Positions 52,709 through 61,237 of a stretch of DNA of 64,000 nt are shown here, piece after piece. The notes under the pieces were generated by a model, which was not told the DNA's origin, did not search any database, and was given only the letters and a program-made list of their open reading frames with translations. A program made the position numbers and the translations under genes. Location: assembly GCA_965237855.1 (NCBI GenBank), contig CBDEGK010000002.1:124001-188000 (forward strand), given 5' to 3'. How positions within the stretch are numbered: position 1 is the first letter of the stretch; each line of letters opens with the position of its first letter. The stretch comes from CBDEGK01 sp965237855. Its GTDB lineage: Bacteria > Pseudomonadota > Gammaproteobacteria > Pseudomonadales > Halieaceae.

Positions 52709-53896
52709 ATGATTAAGCCACACGGTTCCGATGAACTGAACCCGCTGTTTGTTTACGATTCAGAGAAGCGCCACGCGCTGGTACAAGAGGCTGAAGGCCT
52801 GCCTTCAATTTTGTTGAACTCAGCGGCAGCTGCCAATGCGGTGATGATGGGGGGCGGCTATTTCAACCCACTGACCGGTTATATGAACCTGGCGGATTCG
52901 CTGCAGATTGCAGAGAACATGCATACCGCCGACGGCCTGTTCTTCCCAGTGCCGATCGTCAACCTGACCAATGAAACTGGTGTAGAAGCCGGTAGCCGTA
53001 TTGCCTTGCGTGATCCCAATATGGAAGGGAATCCCGTCCTCGCCATTATGGACGTGGAAGCTGTGGAAGCGGTCAGCGATGAGCAGATCAACCATATGGC
53101 GGAGAAGATTTTTCGGTCACTGGATGAGAATCACCCCGGGGTCGCGACCTTCACCAGCTTGGGTAACACCATGCTGTCCGGGCCTATCCAGGTATTGGGC
53201 TTTTCCTATTTCCAGGCAGACTTCCCGGATACCTTCCGCACCGCGGTAGAAATTCGCAATGAAATTACCGAGCACGGATGGCAGAAGGTTGTCGCCTTCC
53301 AGACTCGCAACCCCATGCATCGCGCTCACGAAGAGCTCTGCCGTATGGCCATGGATGACCTGGGTACCGACGGCATCCTTATTCACATGCTGCTGGGCAA
53401 GCTCAAGCCGGGTGATATCCCCGCCGAAGTTCGCGATGCCTCTATTCGCAAGATGGTGGAGCTGTACTTCCCACCCAACACGGTGATGATTACCGGCTAT
53501 GGATTTGACATGCTCTACGCGGGCCCGCGGGAGGCAGTGCTACACGCGGTGTTCCGTCAGAACTCTGGCTGCACGCACCTCATTGTCGGCCGTGATCACG
53601 CCGGGGTAGGGGATTATTACGGTGGTTTTGATGCGCAGACCATCTTTGCTGAAGAAGTGCCCGAGGGGGCCCTGGAGCTGGAAATCTACAACGCGGATCA
53701 CACCGCCTACAGCAAAAAGCTGAACAAGGTGGTGATGATGAAAAACGCGCCTGACCACGACAAGGAAAATTTCGTGTTGTTGTCCGGCACCGCCGTACGC
53801 GAGATGCTGGGTAAGGGCCTTGCGCTACCCCCGGAGTTTGCCCGCCCCGAGGTGGCCAAGATTCTCAGCGACTACTACCAGTCAATCGATGGTTGA
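52709..53896 (+). CDS. sat: Sulfate adenylyltransferase (homomeric ATP sulfurylase)
   Basis: A 395-residue Sat-type ATP sulfurylase making APS from ATP and sulfate. The nucleotide-binding motif QTRNPMHRAH lies at 198-207, GRDHAGVGDYYGGFDA follows near 295, and SGTAVREMLGKG ends the catalytic region. This is the single-subunit enzyme, not the CysD/CysN heterodimer common in gammaproteobacteria. It starts 14 bases after cysC with AGGAG upstream. With cysC and the sulfotransferase it forms a sulfate activation and transfer operon. Confidence 0.96.
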   Translation: MIKPHGSDELNPLFVYDSEKRHALVQEAEGLPSILLNSAAAANAVMMGGGYFNPLTGYMNLADSLQIAENMHTADGLFFPVPIVNLTNETGVEAGSRIALRDPNMEGNPVLAIMDVEAVEAVSDEQINHMAEKIFRSLDENHPGVATFTSLGNTMLSGPIQVLGFSYFQADFPDTFRTAVEIRNEITEHGWQKVVAFQTRNPMHRAHEELCRMAMDDLGTDGILIHMLLGKLKPGDIPAEVRDASIRKMVELYFPPNTVMITGYGFDMLYAGPREAVLHAVFRQNSGCTHLIVGRDHAGVGDYYGGFDAQTIFAEEVPEGALELEIYNADHTAYSKKLNKVVMMKNAPDHDKENFVLLSGTAVREMLGKGLALPPEFARPEVAKILSDYYQSIDG

Positions 53897-53903
53897 GCTA
53901 TTG

Positions 53904-53932
53904 GTGCTGCGCGGTGTCCTGCCGCGCAGCAC
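53904..53932. terminator. Strong hairpin between convergent operons
   Basis: GTGCTGCGCGG (53904-53914) and CCGCGCAGCAC (53922-53932) pair perfectly over 11 bp around a 7-base loop, 7 bases after the sat stop and before the convergent cupin stop. There is no T-run on either strand, so intrinsic termination is uncertain. It may act as a bidirectional 3'-end stabiliser. Further GCACA repeats follow. Confidence 0.5.
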
Positions 53933-53961
53933 AGCACAGCACCCTATTTAGTGTTCTACAT

Positions 53962-54789
53962 TCAAAGCTGAAAGATATACCCCGTCAGAGTTTTCGCGCT
54001 ATGTATCTGCGCGCCCACATTATCTGGAAAGTAAAGTAACTTGCCCTCTTCCAGGCGGGCTTGCTGCCGGTCCGTTTCAAACACTCCTTCACCCCCGGTA
54101 ACGTACAGGTAGCTGTTGCCTGGCGCTGCTGGTAGAGGCATCTCGCTGTTCACATAAAACCCCATCAGCTTGGCGTCTCCGGTCGGGGCCAGTGAATAGG
54201 CAACATCCGGGCCGGGGTCCAACTGTTTGGGCAGGACGATCACCGGTGGCTCACTGTCTCCCAATCTTGGGTCATCCTCGCTGAGATACAGGTTGCCATA
54301 AAAGCCGGGCCTGGAGAAAACCAGGTTTGCCTGGGGAGTGTCGCTGTTATTGATCCACTCGTGCGCGGCGCCCCGCGGTATTTGTAACAACGTTCCCGGC
54401 TGGCGCAGCTCTGAAATCTGCCGCAGAGCACGAGCTTCTCCGAACCAGTGGCGGGTGGTGGGTGAACCAGAAAGTACCAGTGTGAACTCCCTGGCATGGG
54501 GGTGAACATGAAGCGGCACCCGTTGTCCCGCCGCGAGTACGTGGATATGCAGGCTGGCGCCGTCGCTGTTTTGCAGGGGGAAGGAAATATCGGTGTCGAG
54601 GGGCTTTTCGATGACCTTCTGCTCTACCATGGCCCGCACATCAATGAGTTTTAGCGAGTGGTCGGCACTGATGTCAGCGATGACAGATGGGGAAGGTGCC
54701 GTGCCCTGGCCAGGATCTGGGTTACAGACGGCAAGGCCCAGGTTGAGAAGCAGGCAACACCGCAGCAAATTTCGCCTCTCAGTTCTCAT
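53962..54789 (-). CDS. Secreted bicupin protein
   Basis: A 275-residue protein with a hydrophobic N-terminal signal (LLRCCLLLNLGLAVC, with a poor lipobox around Cys22) and two cupin halves. The first has RVPLHVHPHAREFTLVLSG with metal-type His residues and GTLLQIPRGAAHEW. The second has NSYLYVTGGEGVFE and GKLLYFPDNVGAQIHS. It is the last gene of the sulfatase-PQQ dehydrogenase operon and overlaps the dehydrogenase by 4 bases. A periplasmic role accompanying that enzyme is likely. The reaction is unknown. Confidence 0.75.
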   Translation of the reverse strand: MRTERRNLLRCCLLLNLGLAVCNPDPGQGTAPSPSVIADISADHSLKLIDVRAMVEQKVIEKPLDTDISFPLQNSDGASLHIHVLAAGQRVPLHVHPHAREFTLVLSGSPTTRHWFGEARALRQISELRQPGTLLQIPRGAAHEWINNSDTPQANLVFSRPGFYGNLYLSEDDPRLGDSEPPVIVLPKQLDPGPDVAYSLAPTGDAKLMGFYVNSEMPLPAAPGNSYLYVTGGEGVFETDRQQARLEEGKLLYFPDNVGAQIHSAKTLTGYIFQL

Positions 54790-56744
54790 TTGCCGAGTGC
54801 AAACGCGACCAGGTAATCACCTGGTGTGGTACCCAGACCGGGATGTCCGCCGGCGGCAATCACCACGTATTGTTTGCCGGTAGATTCCAGGTAGTAAGTC
54901 ATCGGGGTGGCCTGTCCACCCGCAGGTAACCGCCCTTGCCAGCGAGTTTCTCCGCTTTGTATATCCAGTGCTCGCAGGTAGTTGTCCATGGCAGCTGCAA
55001 CAAAAATGAGCCCGCTAGCGGTTACTATGGGCCCGCCCATCAACGGGGTGCCAAGATTCAGGTTGGGTACGATGGCCGGGACAATATCTTCGATGGTACC
55101 CAGTGGCCGCTGCCAGAGAATCTTACCTTCGCGCATATCCACGGCACTGATCTGGCCCCAGGGTGGCTCACTGCAGGGGGTGCCGAGCATAGACAGCAGG
55201 GGGCGCCGCCACATACCGTAGGGTGTGCCGGCCTGTGCTGTGAACTGGGCTTCATCGGCCAGTTCAGTCTGCTCCAGCTCTTCATAAGTTTCCCGCTCAA
55301 CCAGCGTGACCTGGGTAGGCAACTCGTTGCTGTTGATGATTGCTATTTGCCGATCCGGGTCGAAGGCGATACCACCCCAGTTAATGCCGCCGCCATAACC
55401 CGGAAAGCTGACAGAGCCAGCCAGGGAGGGTGGCGTGAAAATGCCCTCACTGCGCAGTCCCTCAAGTTTCTCGGCACAGCTGTACTCATCTAACAGAAAC
55501 ATGCCCCAGGCGTCTTCGCCATGGAAGGGTTGCTGGCGGGAAACCGCTGGCGGCAGCGTCGGGATGGGTTGGGTCGGTGATAACTGTTCACCGGCAACGC
55601 CGCCCTGGGGAACAGCTGTTTCATGAATGGGGAAGATGGGCTCGCCGGTAAGCCGGTTGAAGCTGTAAATAAAGCCGGTTTTGTTGGCAATGAGAACAGC
55701 AGGGATGGATACACCGTCGCGTTCCAGTTCCACCAGGGTGGGTTGAACCGAGGTATCGTAATCCCAGACATCGTGATGTACTAGCTGGTAGCCCCACAGA
55801 AAATTCCCCGTGCTGGCGCGCAGGGCGACTATGGAGTTGGCCCACTTATTGTCGCCCAGGCGCTCGCCGCCATAAAAATCAGGGGCTGCCGAGCCCGTGG
55901 GGATATAGACAATATCCCGCTCTGCATCAGCGGCCAACGGGGCCCAGGCATTGGCAGCACCGGTGCGCTGTGCCTGCTGCAGCTGCCAACCAAGACGGTG
56001 TGCTCTCTCTGCGGTTTTCGGTATCGGGTCCCAGCGCCAGAGTTCTTCTCCCGAGCGTGCGTTGTAGCCTCGGACAATGCCCAGTTCTACTTCGACCGCG
56101 GTATTGTCGCCAATGGCCGAGCCGCTAATGAGTGTATCGCCGACGACGATGGGTGGTGAGGTGAGGTTGTAATCAACATAGTTTCGCTGGCGCAACCGGG
56201 CATCCCGGCTCAGATTGATCTCGCCCACCGTGCCGAAATCGGTGCAGGGCTCACCGGTTTTTCCGTCCATCGCCAGTAAGCGGCCATCGAGGATACCTAT
56301 GTAAGCTCGCAGCGAGCAGTGCGCGCCAGTCTCCGCGAGTGGGTCACGCCACAGAGTCACTCCGCGATTGGCAGTTTCCGAAGTGGGCTTTTGTCGATTC
56401 AGCTTTGGGTTGTGGCGCCAGACTTCAGTGCCGGTTGCCGGATTCAGCGCGATGACGATGCCACTGCCGGTGGAAATATGGAGAAGCCCCTCGACCAATA
56501 CTGGGTTGGTCTGAAAGGTAAAACCGCGCCGGGTGCCTTCACCCAGTTCGCCGCTGCGATAGATCCAGGCTGGTTCCAGTTTCTCTACGTTGTCAGGATT
56601 AATCTGATCGAGCGCAGAGTACTGCAATCCATGGAGGCTGCCGCCGTAGTATGACCAATCCAGGTTGGGCTGTTCCGCGATTGCTAACAAATGCGACGAT
56701 AGAACAATCGAGCACAAAGACAATTTCAACAGATGTCCAGGCAT
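54786..56744 (-). CDS. PQQ-dependent dehydrogenase, soluble periplasmic type
   Basis: A 652-residue eight-bladed quinoprotein of the membrane-glucose-dehydrogenase/quinate-dehydrogenase branch, but without the N-terminal membrane domain. A signal peptide (LCSIVLSSHLLAIAE) precedes DWSYYGGSLHGLQYSALDQI. Blade repeats such as GTEVWRHNPKL, GEELWRWDPI, TGNFLWGYQLVHHDVWDYD and the closing AAGGHPGLGTTPGDYLVAFAL are family signatures. The substrate is some alcohol, sugar or cyclic polyol. Its start shares a base with the sulfatase stop (TGATG), so it probably oxidises the alcohol freed by desulfation. No PQQ synthesis genes are in the window. Confidence 0.88.
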   Translation of the reverse strand: MPGHLLKLSLCSIVLSSHLLAIAEQPNLDWSYYGGSLHGLQYSALDQINPDNVEKLEPAWIYRSGELGEGTRRGFTFQTNPVLVEGLLHISTGSGIVIALNPATGTEVWRHNPKLNRQKPTSETANRGVTLWRDPLAETGAHCSLRAYIGILDGRLLAMDGKTGEPCTDFGTVGEINLSRDARLRQRNYVDYNLTSPPIVVGDTLISGSAIGDNTAVEVELGIVRGYNARSGEELWRWDPIPKTAERAHRLGWQLQQAQRTGAANAWAPLAADAERDIVYIPTGSAAPDFYGGERLGDNKWANSIVALRASTGNFLWGYQLVHHDVWDYDTSVQPTLVELERDGVSIPAVLIANKTGFIYSFNRLTGEPIFPIHETAVPQGGVAGEQLSPTQPIPTLPPAVSRQQPFHGEDAWGMFLLDEYSCAEKLEGLRSEGIFTPPSLAGSVSFPGYGGGINWGGIAFDPDRQIAIINSNELPTQVTLVERETYEELEQTELADEAQFTAQAGTPYGMWRRPLLSMLGTPCSEPPWGQISAVDMREGKILWQRPLGTIEDIVPAIVPNLNLGTPLMGGPIVTASGLIFVAAAMDNYLRALDIQSGETRWQGRLPAGGQATPMTYYLESTGKQYVVIAAGGHPGLGTTPGDYLVAFALGK

Positions 56745-58476
56745 CAGTGACCTCCCATGCCTTGATCTGGGTCGTTGCAGAGCATGTTGTGCACAGCCGT
56801 CGGCGAGTAGGGCTCGCCTTCTTTCAGCTGAACGTTGAGAAATAGCGGTTTGCTATTGACATGGCCGGACGCCGTATCCATTAGAGAATAATGATCTATG
56901 ATGGTTGGCGTACTGAGATTTGTCGGCACCGGTATCTGGTCGGAATGGCCAGCCGCCAATTGGCCGCCGTTGTAGCTCAAGGCCCAAATACCATCTTGAG
57001 AAACGATCGGAAGGGAGTGGCTTGAGTGTGCGTTGCCAGGTTCAATGGCGGTGGCAAAAGTGAGCATGCCAAAACCCGGACTGCGTTGAAAACTGTCTCC
57101 CTCTGCGCTCAATCCCGCTGGGGATTCTGACAAGCGAATATTCACCTTGTGCACGTTTAGATGCCAGTCGAGATAGCCCTTGATAATTGATGGCTGCAGC
57201 TGATCTTCCCTGATTTTCTGATGCTGATTGCCAGTGGGATCAGTCTCAAGATTGTAGTGGGAGGTCAATCGAACATCGCTGGCGGTTAACAGTCGCAAGT
57301 GAAATCGCTCTTTACCATTGGCAGAAAGTATTCCGTAGGAGCGATAACGTCCGGCGTAAGATTCCCAGTAGAGCTCTCTCTCCGGCAACGGCTCACCAGT
57401 CAATGCGGGGAGCAGTGAAATACCATCAATCTGTGGCAGCCTGGAGCTATCAACTAGTGCCAATAGTGTTGGGTAGATATCCGTGATACTGCTGATGCTG
57501 TCAGTCGTGGCTACATCACTGCCAATTGAGGGTGCGGATATAATCAATGGCACCCTCAATGCGCCTTCTCGGAAGCTGCCCTTGCGACCACCATAGGGAG
57601 CATTGTTATCGGCTTGCTTGTTGGTGCCGCCATTGTCGCTAGCGAAGACAATGATGGTGTTGTCTGCTTCTCCACGCAACTGGAGTTGGTGCAGCAGCCG
57701 ACCAATATTGCTATCCAATTGTTCCACCAGGTATTGATAGTACGCTTGCTTTTGATCTCTCATCGGGTGGTCATTGGTAAATCTGGCCGCCGGCTCAATA
57801 GGCGAATGGGGAGCGTAATACCAGAGATTGATAAACCAGGGTTTGCCGCTCGACTCCTCTATAATATTCAGCGCTCGCTCGGTGAGAATGTCGTTGAGAT
57901 GGCCGGGGTGTTGTTCCTCTGGAGCACCATCTCGGCTCAACCAGGGATCGAAATAGGTCGGTTTGGAGAGACGGATCTCTCCGCCCGCATGCCGTTTACC
58001 CGCCAGGCGCCACTGACTGGTAAAGGCCAGGCTGCTGTCAAAATCCTGCTGATGCGGCCGCGCCGCTTCTATGGTGTCACCCACATGCCATTTGCCGATA
58101 TGGTGAGTCATATACCCCTCGGTCTGTAGTGCCCTGGGCAAGGTCATCGTTTCCGGGGATATGCCCCGACCATTCGGTATGAAACCCGTACGACTGGGGC
58201 TGAGCCCGGTGAGGAGGGCGGCACGGGCTGGAGAACAGCTGCTATCGGCGTAAAAGCGGGTAAATCTCACCCCCGCTGCGGCAATACTGTCGATGGCTGG
58301 GGTGCTGGCATTGGTACCGCCGTAGCTGCTGACATCATTGACACCCAGGTCATCGGCCAGGGGATAAGCAGGATATTGGGTGGCCGTTGCTCTACGCCTT
58401 CCTGGGCGCAGCTGGAGTGCAGCAGCAACAGCAAGACAGACGCTAGCGTGGTCAGTGATTTAGGCATTGCGGGCAT
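56744..58476 (-). pseudogene. Sulfatase with a frameshift near the N terminus
   Basis: Two frames make one arylsulfatase-type enzyme. The first (58476-58267) gives a secretion/lipoprotein-like signal (LASVLLLLLHSSC) and PPNILLI, then leaves frame. The second (to 56744) includes, before its first Met, the continuation LADDLGVNDVSSYGGTNAS, then FYADSSCSPARAALLTG with the C-x-P-x-R formylglycine site and GKWHVGD. The break is at a four-C run (58360-58363 on the plus strand). Removing two bases, or adding one, restores the reading. The lost frame covers the first two metal-binding Asp residues, so the encoded enzyme would be dead unless the shift is a sequencing error. It heads the operon with the PQQ dehydrogenase. 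Confidence 0.85.
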
Positions 58477-58603
58477 GCTGCCATACAGCGGTTGGCATAT
58501 TCAACCACAACCGGCTAAGTCGCGGCGTTAATGGCATTTTCCAGGGCAAAGGTTTACGCTGGCCAACCCTTTTTACCTGCTTCGTCACATTGAGTATCCC
58601 GCT

Positions 58604-59587
58604 ATGAGTACCGAAGAACAGCAAGCCTTTGAAGAGCTGATTTACAGCTACGTGGGCAAGAAAGTCTGCCAACGTGCGCCGGCCAAAGACGCCGTCAATG
58701 CCGCTATGATCCGCCACTGGGCGGAGGCCATGGCCGACACTAACCCGGCCTATACCGACGAGGAATGGGCGGGGCAGAGCAGTCGTGGCCGCACCATTGC
58801 ACCGCCGGCCATGATGTACGCATGGAACCAGGAAGGTTTTCCGGTGGTAGCCCAGGGGCGAGCGCCGGATGCCCAGACCGAGATGGTGGATACCTTCAAC
58901 GAGCACGGTTACACCGGCGTGTTGGGCACCAATGTGAAACAGGAGTATTTCAAGGAGATCGGCATTGGTGACACGGTCTTCATGGAAATGGTGATTGATA
59001 CGATTTCCGAACAAAAAGCGACCGCGCGTGGCATCGGCTATTTTTTCGAGACCCTGGCCACCTTCTCTGACCAGGACGGCGTGGAGATCGGCAGCCAGCG
59101 TTTCCGGGTGCTGAAGTTCATTCCGCCAGAGCAAGCCGAAGCCGCGAGCACTGGTGGCGATGAGGAAAGCGCGCTGGAAGTGCCGACGCGCATCGCTTCC
59201 CCCCGCGGCCACGACAACAAGTGGTGGTGGGATGCCTGCGATGAGGGCAAGGTGCTGATTCAGCGCTGCAAGAGCTGCCTGACCCTGCGCCACCCACCGC
59301 GTCCCATGTGTGGTGAGTGCCAGTCGGAGGAGTGGGATTCCGTCAAATCCAGCCTTGAGGGCGAGGTACTCAGCTACACGGAACTGCACCACCCCAAAAT
59401 ACCCGGTTATCAATACCCGTTGATCTGCGCTGTTATAAGACTAGGGGAGGGTACCAACCTGGTGGCGAATATCGTCGGCATTGAGCCACAGGATGTAACG
59501 ATTGGCATGCAGGTGCAAGGTAAGGTGGAACAGGTTGACGAGAAGACCATGTTGCCCCAGTTCTACCCACTGCACTGCGATAAATAG
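58604..59587 (+). CDS. ChsH2-like protein: MaoC hot-dog domain fused to DUF35 zinc-ribbon/OB-fold
   Basis: A 327-residue fusion. Residues 1-175 are a hot-dog domain (AAMIRHWAEAMADTNPAYTDEE, IDTISEQKATARGIGYFFET). Residues about 215-325 are a DUF35 acyl-CoA-binding module with the zinc ribbon Cys pairs CKSC and CGEC and an OB fold. This is the organisation of mycobacterial ChsH2. In that system ChsH2 with ChsH1 hydrates the steroid side-chain enoyl-CoA, and the DUF35 part docks the Ltp2 aldolase. The next two genes encode exactly those partners. The ATG at 58604 follows a GC-rich region divergent from the sulfatase operon. Confidence 0.9.
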   Translation: MSTEEQQAFEELIYSYVGKKVCQRAPAKDAVNAAMIRHWAEAMADTNPAYTDEEWAGQSSRGRTIAPPAMMYAWNQEGFPVVAQGRAPDAQTEMVDTFNEHGYTGVLGTNVKQEYFKEIGIGDTVFMEMVIDTISEQKATARGIGYFFETLATFSDQDGVEIGSQRFRVLKFIPPEQAEAASTGGDEESALEVPTRIASPRGHDNKWWWDACDEGKVLIQRCKSCLTLRHPPRPMCGECQSEEWDSVKSSLEGEVLSYTELHHPKIPGYQYPLICAVIRLGEGTNLVANIVGIEPQDVTIGMQVQGKVEQVDEKTMLPQFYPLHCDK

Positions 59588-59605
59588 GCCCACAGGAGAT
59601 TAGGG

Positions 59606-60049
59606 ATGACTGATTACAAGACACTGAATTACGACACCGTCTCTGTGGGCGACAAGCTGCCAGCACAGGACATCGACATCACCACTGGATTGATTGTGAG
59701 CACGGCCCTGGCCACACGCGACTTTGAACCCGTCCATCACGACAAATCGGTTGCCCAGGCTGCTGGTCTGCCCGACGTGTTCATGAATATTCTCACCAGC
59801 CAGAGCTTCATGACCCGTTTTGCCACTGACTGGAGTGGACCGGAGGCGGTAGTGAAATCGCTCGATATTCGCCTTGGCGCACCCAATGTGCCGGGTATGG
59901 TCATGACGGTTACCGGTGAGGTGACCGCCAGGGATGACGACAGCGGCGTGGTCGATGTCGCTGTGCTCGGTGAAAACAATATCTGGGGCATGCATATGCA
60001 GGGCACCGTACAACTGCAATTGCCCCTCTCTAGCAAAGGGAGAGCCTAG
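59606..60049 (+). CDS. ChsH1-like MaoC hydratase
   Basis: A 147-residue hot-dog hydratase. ATRDFEPVHHDKSVAQAAG carries the catalytic-type Asp and His. FMNILTSQSFMTRFATDWSG and RLGAPNVPG are shared with the paralogue at 31522. It starts 18 bases after the ChsH2-like gene with AGGAG upstream. The heteromer with ChsH2 would hydrate an enoyl-CoA to the 3-hydroxyacyl-CoA (17-hydroxy in steroid side chains) that Ltp2 cleaves. Confidence 0.88.
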   Translation: MTDYKTLNYDTVSVGDKLPAQDIDITTGLIVSTALATRDFEPVHHDKSVAQAAGLPDVFMNILTSQSFMTRFATDWSGPEAVVKSLDIRLGAPNVPGMVMTVTGEVTARDDDSGVVDVAVLGENNIWGMHMQGTVQLQLPLSSKGRA

Positions 60050-60052
60050 GAC

Positions 60053-61228
60053 ATGGTTGCAAATATTAAGGACAAGGCCGTCATTGTTGGCGTCGGTAAT
60101 ACCGAGTTCAGTAAGAACTCGGGTATCTCTGAACTGCACCTGGCGGTAAAAGCCTGCAAGGCGGCCATTGATGATGCCGGTCTCAAGCCTTCTGATATTG
60201 ATGGCATGGCGACCTTCACCATGGATACCTCGGACGAAATTGAAGTCGCTCGCGCCCTCGGTGTGGGTGACATGACTTTCTACGGTCGCGCCCACTATGG
60301 TGGCGGTGCGGCCACTTCCACCCTGCACCAGGCGGTGATGGCGGTTGCCACCGGCATGGCGGAGACCGTGATTTGCTACCGAGCACTGAATGGTCGCTCG
60401 GGCCACCGTTTTTCCGGGGGTGTATCGGGTGATATTACCACTGCTGATGCTATCCACTGGGGCTGGTATATGCCCTACGGATTGCTGACGCCCGCCAGTT
60501 GGGTGGGTATGTTCACCCAGCGCTGGATGCACCTGACCGGGGTCACCAAGGACGCGCTGTATGAAGTCGCCAAGACTACCCGCGATTACGGTGCCAATAA
60601 CCCGGCGGCTTTCTTTCATGGTCAGACCTTTGAGCGGGCTGAGTACGATGCCCAGCGCATGATCTCCACGCCCCTGCAGCTGTTTGATTGCTGCCAGGAG
60701 AGTGATGGTGGTTCCGCAGTGATTGTGACCACGCCGGAACGGGCCCGTGACCTGAAACAGCCCGGTGTCTCCATACGTGGCGTGGCCCAGTGTGCCGCCA
60801 AGGACCAGGAGCAGATGACATCGTTTTACCGGGAGGAATTTGCCGGCATTCCGGAGATGGAGCACGCTGCCAAAGACACCTACGCCATGGCGGATCTCAC
60901 ACCCGATGATATTGATGCCGCGGTGATTTACGACGCTTTCAGCCCCATCGTACTGTGGCAATTGGAAGCCTGGGGATTCTGTGGTTTTGGCGAATCCGGC
61001 GATTTTGTCAAAGACGGTGCGCTTAGGCCCGATGGTCGATTGCCCACCAATACCCACGGCGGTCAATTGTCTGAAGCCTATATTCACGGCGTTAACGGTA
61101 TTGTGGAGGCCACCAAGCTGGTGCGCGGCACATCTGTGAATCAGCCCGCTAAAGACATCAATCACGCCCTGGTTACTTCAGGTGTTGGTATTCCCACCGG
61201 TGGGGCGCTATTGGGTAAACTCGACTAG
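60053..61228 (+). CDS. Ltp2-like thiolase-fold aldolase (lipid-transfer protein family)
   Basis: A 391-residue SCP-x/Ltp2-type thiolase-superfamily protein. It opens with DKAVIVGVGNTEFSKNSG. The central region has YGGGAATSTLHQAVMAVATGMAE, CQESDGGSAVIVTT and IYDAFSPIVLWQLEAWGFCGFGESGDFV. LPTNTHGGQLSEAYIHGVNGIVEATKLVRG lies near the C terminus. Ltp2 performs retro-aldol removal of the steroid side chain as propionyl-CoA, using the DUF35 part of ChsH2. Gene order and spacing (3 bases) strongly support the complex. The actual ring system attacked is unknown. Confidence 0.9.
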   Translation: MVANIKDKAVIVGVGNTEFSKNSGISELHLAVKACKAAIDDAGLKPSDIDGMATFTMDTSDEIEVARALGVGDMTFYGRAHYGGGAATSTLHQAVMAVATGMAETVICYRALNGRSGHRFSGGVSGDITTADAIHWGWYMPYGLLTPASWVGMFTQRWMHLTGVTKDALYEVAKTTRDYGANNPAAFFHGQTFERAEYDAQRMISTPLQLFDCCQESDGGSAVIVTTPERARDLKQPGVSIRGVAQCAAKDQEQMTSFYREEFAGIPEMEHAAKDTYAMADLTPDDIDAAVIYDAFSPIVLWQLEAWGFCGFGESGDFVKDGALRPDGRLPTNTHGGQLSEAYIHGVNGIVEATKLVRGTSVNQPAKDINHALVTSGVGIPTGGALLGKLD

Positions 61229-61237
61229 AAGTCTCTT

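Noticed and set aside
59600..61165. 521-codon open frame antisense to the hydratase and Ltp2 genes
   Set aside because: The plus strand encodes three clear family proteins. The antisense frame is an effect of GC-rich third codon positions and has no domain signature.
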